Source: Microcaldota archaeon (lineage in GTDB: Archaea; Micrarchaeota; Micrarchaeia; Micrarchaeales; CABMGC01). From it: 7,489 nucleotides of DNA. Shown here piece by piece: positions 5,893 through 7,489 of this stretch (position 1 is the first letter of the stretch; each line of letters begins with the position of its first letter). Below the pieces are notes generated by a model. It saw only the letters and a list, made by a program, of their open reading frames with translations, did not search any database and was not told where the DNA came from. The stretch covers positions 1 through 7,489 of the forward strand of contig JAJYFQ010000031.1 of NCBI GenBank assembly GCA_021785375.1, given 5' to 3'. The position numbers were made by a program, and so were the translations under genes.

Positions 5893-6819
5893 ATGGCTGA
5901 TCGCATGGAGGGAGAGGTAGGGGTCGTAGGACTGGGCAAGATGGGGAAGAACATCGCAATTCAACTGATGAAGAAGGGTTACAGGATCACAGTCTGGAAC
6001 AGGTCTGAAGAGCCTGTTGGGGAGTTGAAGGGGATTGGGGCATCCGGATCAGGGTCTGTCGAGGAGCTTGTCGGGAAGCTCACGGCACCCAGGACCGTCT
6101 GGGTCATGCTCCCTGCCGGAGACGTGACCAACGAGATGATAGAGAGGCTCTCCGGACTTCTTCAGAAGGGAGACATAGTGATAGACGGTTCCAACTCCGA
6201 GTATAAGTACGCGGTGGAGCAGCACAAGGCTCTCGCGGCAAAGGGGATAGAATTCCTCGATGCGGGGTGCAGCGGCGGGCCCTCCGGGGCACTCAACGGC
6301 ATGTCGATAATGGTAGGCGGGGAGAAGAGTGCCTTTGAGAAGAAGAGGAAACTCTTCGAGGATCTCAGCGTGAAAAACGGCTGCGCCTACATGGGAGGGC
6401 CCGGCACCGGACACTTCGTCAAGATGGTCCACAACGCGATCGAGTACGGCATGATGCAGTCGATTGCCGAAGGCATGGACCTTGTTGCCAACGGGCCATA
6501 CAGGGACATAGACCTCAGGGAGGTGGCAAAGGTCTGGAACAACGGATCGGTTATCAGAGGGTATCTGATGGAACTGACAGGCAGGGCCATCGGGAAGGAC
6601 TCGAAGCTCGAGTCGATAGAACCATACGTCGAGGATACCGGTGAGGGAAGATGGTCCGTGCAGAGCGCCGTGGAGCACGGCATACCGTTCACGTCGATAA
6701 CCCACTCGCTCTACCAGAGGTTCTCGTCAAGATCCAAGTACAGATTCGGAGACAGGCTCCTCGCGGCACTGCGGCACGAGTTCGGGGGCCACGAGGTAAA
6801 GAAGAAGGGCGAAGAGTGA
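5893..6819 (+). CDS. gnd: 6-phosphogluconate dehydrogenase, decarboxylating, short form
   Basis: A 308-residue cytoplasmic enzyme that oxidises and decarboxylates 6-phosphogluconate to ribulose 5-phosphate. The Rossmann loop is GLGKMG (13-18). N36-R37-S38 follows the second strand, and an Arg here usually binds the 2'-phosphate, so NADP+ is the likely cofactor. The substrate motif is DAGCSGGPSGA (123-133), and the catalytic block is GHFVKMVHNAIEYGMMQ with K177, N181, E184 and Y185, which separates it from 3-hydroxyisobutyrate dehydrogenases. The C-terminus (EGRWSVQSAVEHGIP, then RFSSR) is that of the short, about 300-residue class rather than the 470-residue class. The start at 5893 fits the TATA region; an in-frame ATG at 5905 is possible. 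The stop overlaps the start of the next gene by one base, so the two proteins should be translated together. Confidence 0.93.
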   Translation: MADRMEGEVGVVGLGKMGKNIAIQLMKKGYRITVWNRSEEPVGELKGIGASGSGSVEELVGKLTAPRTVWVMLPAGDVTNEMIERLSGLLQKGDIVIDGSNSEYKYAVEQHKALAAKGIEFLDAGCSGGPSGALNGMSIMVGGEKSAFEKKRKLFEDLSVKNGCAYMGGPGTGHFVKMVHNAIEYGMMQSIAEGMDLVANGPYRDIDLREVAKVWNNGSVIRGYLMELTGRAIGKDSKLESIEPYVEDTGEGRWSVQSAVEHGIPFTSITHSLYQRFSSRSKYRFGDRLLAALRHEFGGHEVKKKGEE

Positions 6820-7489
6820 TGGTCTACAATCTAGGCGCGGTGGGGTTCGGCCACTGGTTCAACCGCCTCTACGTCGGGCTCATGAGAAGCAATGAGTTCA
6901 GGCTCACAAAGATAGCCGGTGTCAGCGACGTAAATGGGAAGCTCGACAGGCTCAGGATGGTGGGACTCGGAGAGAGGGACTACTACAGGATAGACGAGAG
7001 CAAGCCCATACCGGAGAATTTCTACGAGGGCCTTGACGTTGTACACATCTCTGATCCCAACGAGTATCATGCGGAGCAGACGATAGAGGCGCTGAAGAGG
7101 GGCAAGTTCACGATAACGGAGAAGACCTGGGGCGTCAACAGGGAGGAGTTCAACAGAGTGGCCGAGTTCATAAGGTCAAACCGTCTGGAGAGCAAGGCGT
7201 ACCTGCATCTCCACTACCTGCACAAGCAGCTGACGATGCAGCTTGAGTACCTCCTCGCGCGGTACACAGAGACGCACGGAAAGGTCACAGCGGTCTCATC
7301 GACCTTCTTCGAGGTCGAGAGCGACGAGGACCTCAGGAGGAAGAGATGGCTCTTCTCGCAGAGGAGCGGGGGCCTATTCATGGACTGGATACACCCTTTC
7401 GAGATAATGATAATAGGGGCAAGGGCCGGCATGGCTGAGATGAACGATGCGGACCTCTTCATGGTCAACGGGCAGTATGATGACAAGAA
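6819..7489 (+). CDS. Zwf-like Gfo/Idh/MocA oxidoreductase, candidate glucose-6-phosphate dehydrogenase (3' partial)
   Basis: The window ends after 223 codons. The N-terminus is a Rossmann fold with GAVGFGHWF (6-14), and HISDPNEYHAEQTIEAL (76-92) fits the Gfo/Idh/MocA superfamily. Three further blocks resemble classical glucose-6-phosphate dehydrogenase: EKTWG (101-105) for EKPFG, LHYLHK (131-136) for the DHYLGK part of RIDHYLGKE, and GGLFMDWIH (184-192) for the block ending in the catalytic His. K102 to H132 is 30 residues and H132 to K136 is 4, as in human G6PD (K171, H201, K205); H132 to H192 is 60 against 62. The cis-Pro is replaced by Thr and the Asp before the first His by Leu. The one-base overlap with gnd supports a pentose phosphate role. 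The safe call is Gfo/Idh/MocA family; glucose 6-phosphate as substrate is inference. Confidence 0.75.
   Translation, partial: MVYNLGAVGFGHWFNRLYVGLMRSNEFRLTKIAGVSDVNGKLDRLRMVGLGERDYYRIDESKPIPENFYEGLDVVHISDPNEYHAEQTIEALKRGKFTITEKTWGVNREEFNRVAEFIRSNRLESKAYLHLHYLHKQLTMQLEYLLARYTETHGKVTAVSSTFFEVESDEDLRRKRWLFSQRSGGLFMDWIHPFEIMIIGARAGMAEMNDADLFMVNGQYDDK

Noticed and set aside
6049..6705. 218-residue minus-strand open frame
   Set aside because: It is antisense to gnd, whose catalytic motifs are unambiguous, and it has no recognisable domain.
1..7489. CRISPR arrays, insertion sequences or terminal repeats
   Set aside because: No regularly spaced direct repeats, transposase motifs or matching terminal inverted repeats were seen. 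The only notable repeats are the operator pair at 1867-1915.

Overview
The window looks archaeal. It carries an STT3/AglB-type oligosaccharyltransferase, a DUF4143-type AAA ATPase of the kind expanded in archaea, TATA-like boxes about 25-35 bases before likely transcription starts, several near-leaderless starts, T-rich tracts after genes, and frequent AGG (Arg) and ATA (Ile) codons. The divergent STT3 motifs and a short-form 6-phosphogluconate dehydrogenase would suit a DPANN-type or similarly deep archaeal lineage. That placement is inference and I cannot fix it from sequence alone.

Layout. Bases 1-30 are a T-rich tract that probably ends an upstream gene. A small four-helix membrane protein (154-510, +) is followed by a strong T-rich terminator. 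A DUF4143-type ATPase (618-1862, -) converges on it. The ATPase has a distinctive promoter in which two identical GTTTC-N6-GAAAC palindromes, exactly 33 bp apart, flank the TATA box. Divergent from it is an unrecognised soluble 219-residue protein (2036-2695, +) with its own TATA box and Shine-Dalgarno site. It converges on a large STT3 (2717-5536, -), with a small hairpin between the two stop codons. A 356-base non-coding region (5537-5892) holds the STT3 promoter, a 10-bp stem hairpin and the promoter of the next operon. That operon is gnd (5893-6819, +) followed, with a one-base stop/start overlap, by a Rossmann oxidoreductase cut off by the window end (6819-7489, +).

How the genes fit together. 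The strongest functional link is the last pair. The partial oxidoreductase looks like a generic Gfo/Idh/MocA protein, but it keeps the key residues of classical glucose-6-phosphate dehydrogenase (Zwf) at nearly identical spacing. Placed directly behind 6-phosphogluconate dehydrogenase, it makes a candidate two-gene oxidative pentose phosphate module in an archaeon. STT3 points to N-glycosylation of surface proteins, but its catalytic motifs are altered: an Arg replaces one metal-ligand Asp, and LWPDG stands in for WWDYG. The ATPase and the 219-residue protein have no clear functional tie to these pathways.
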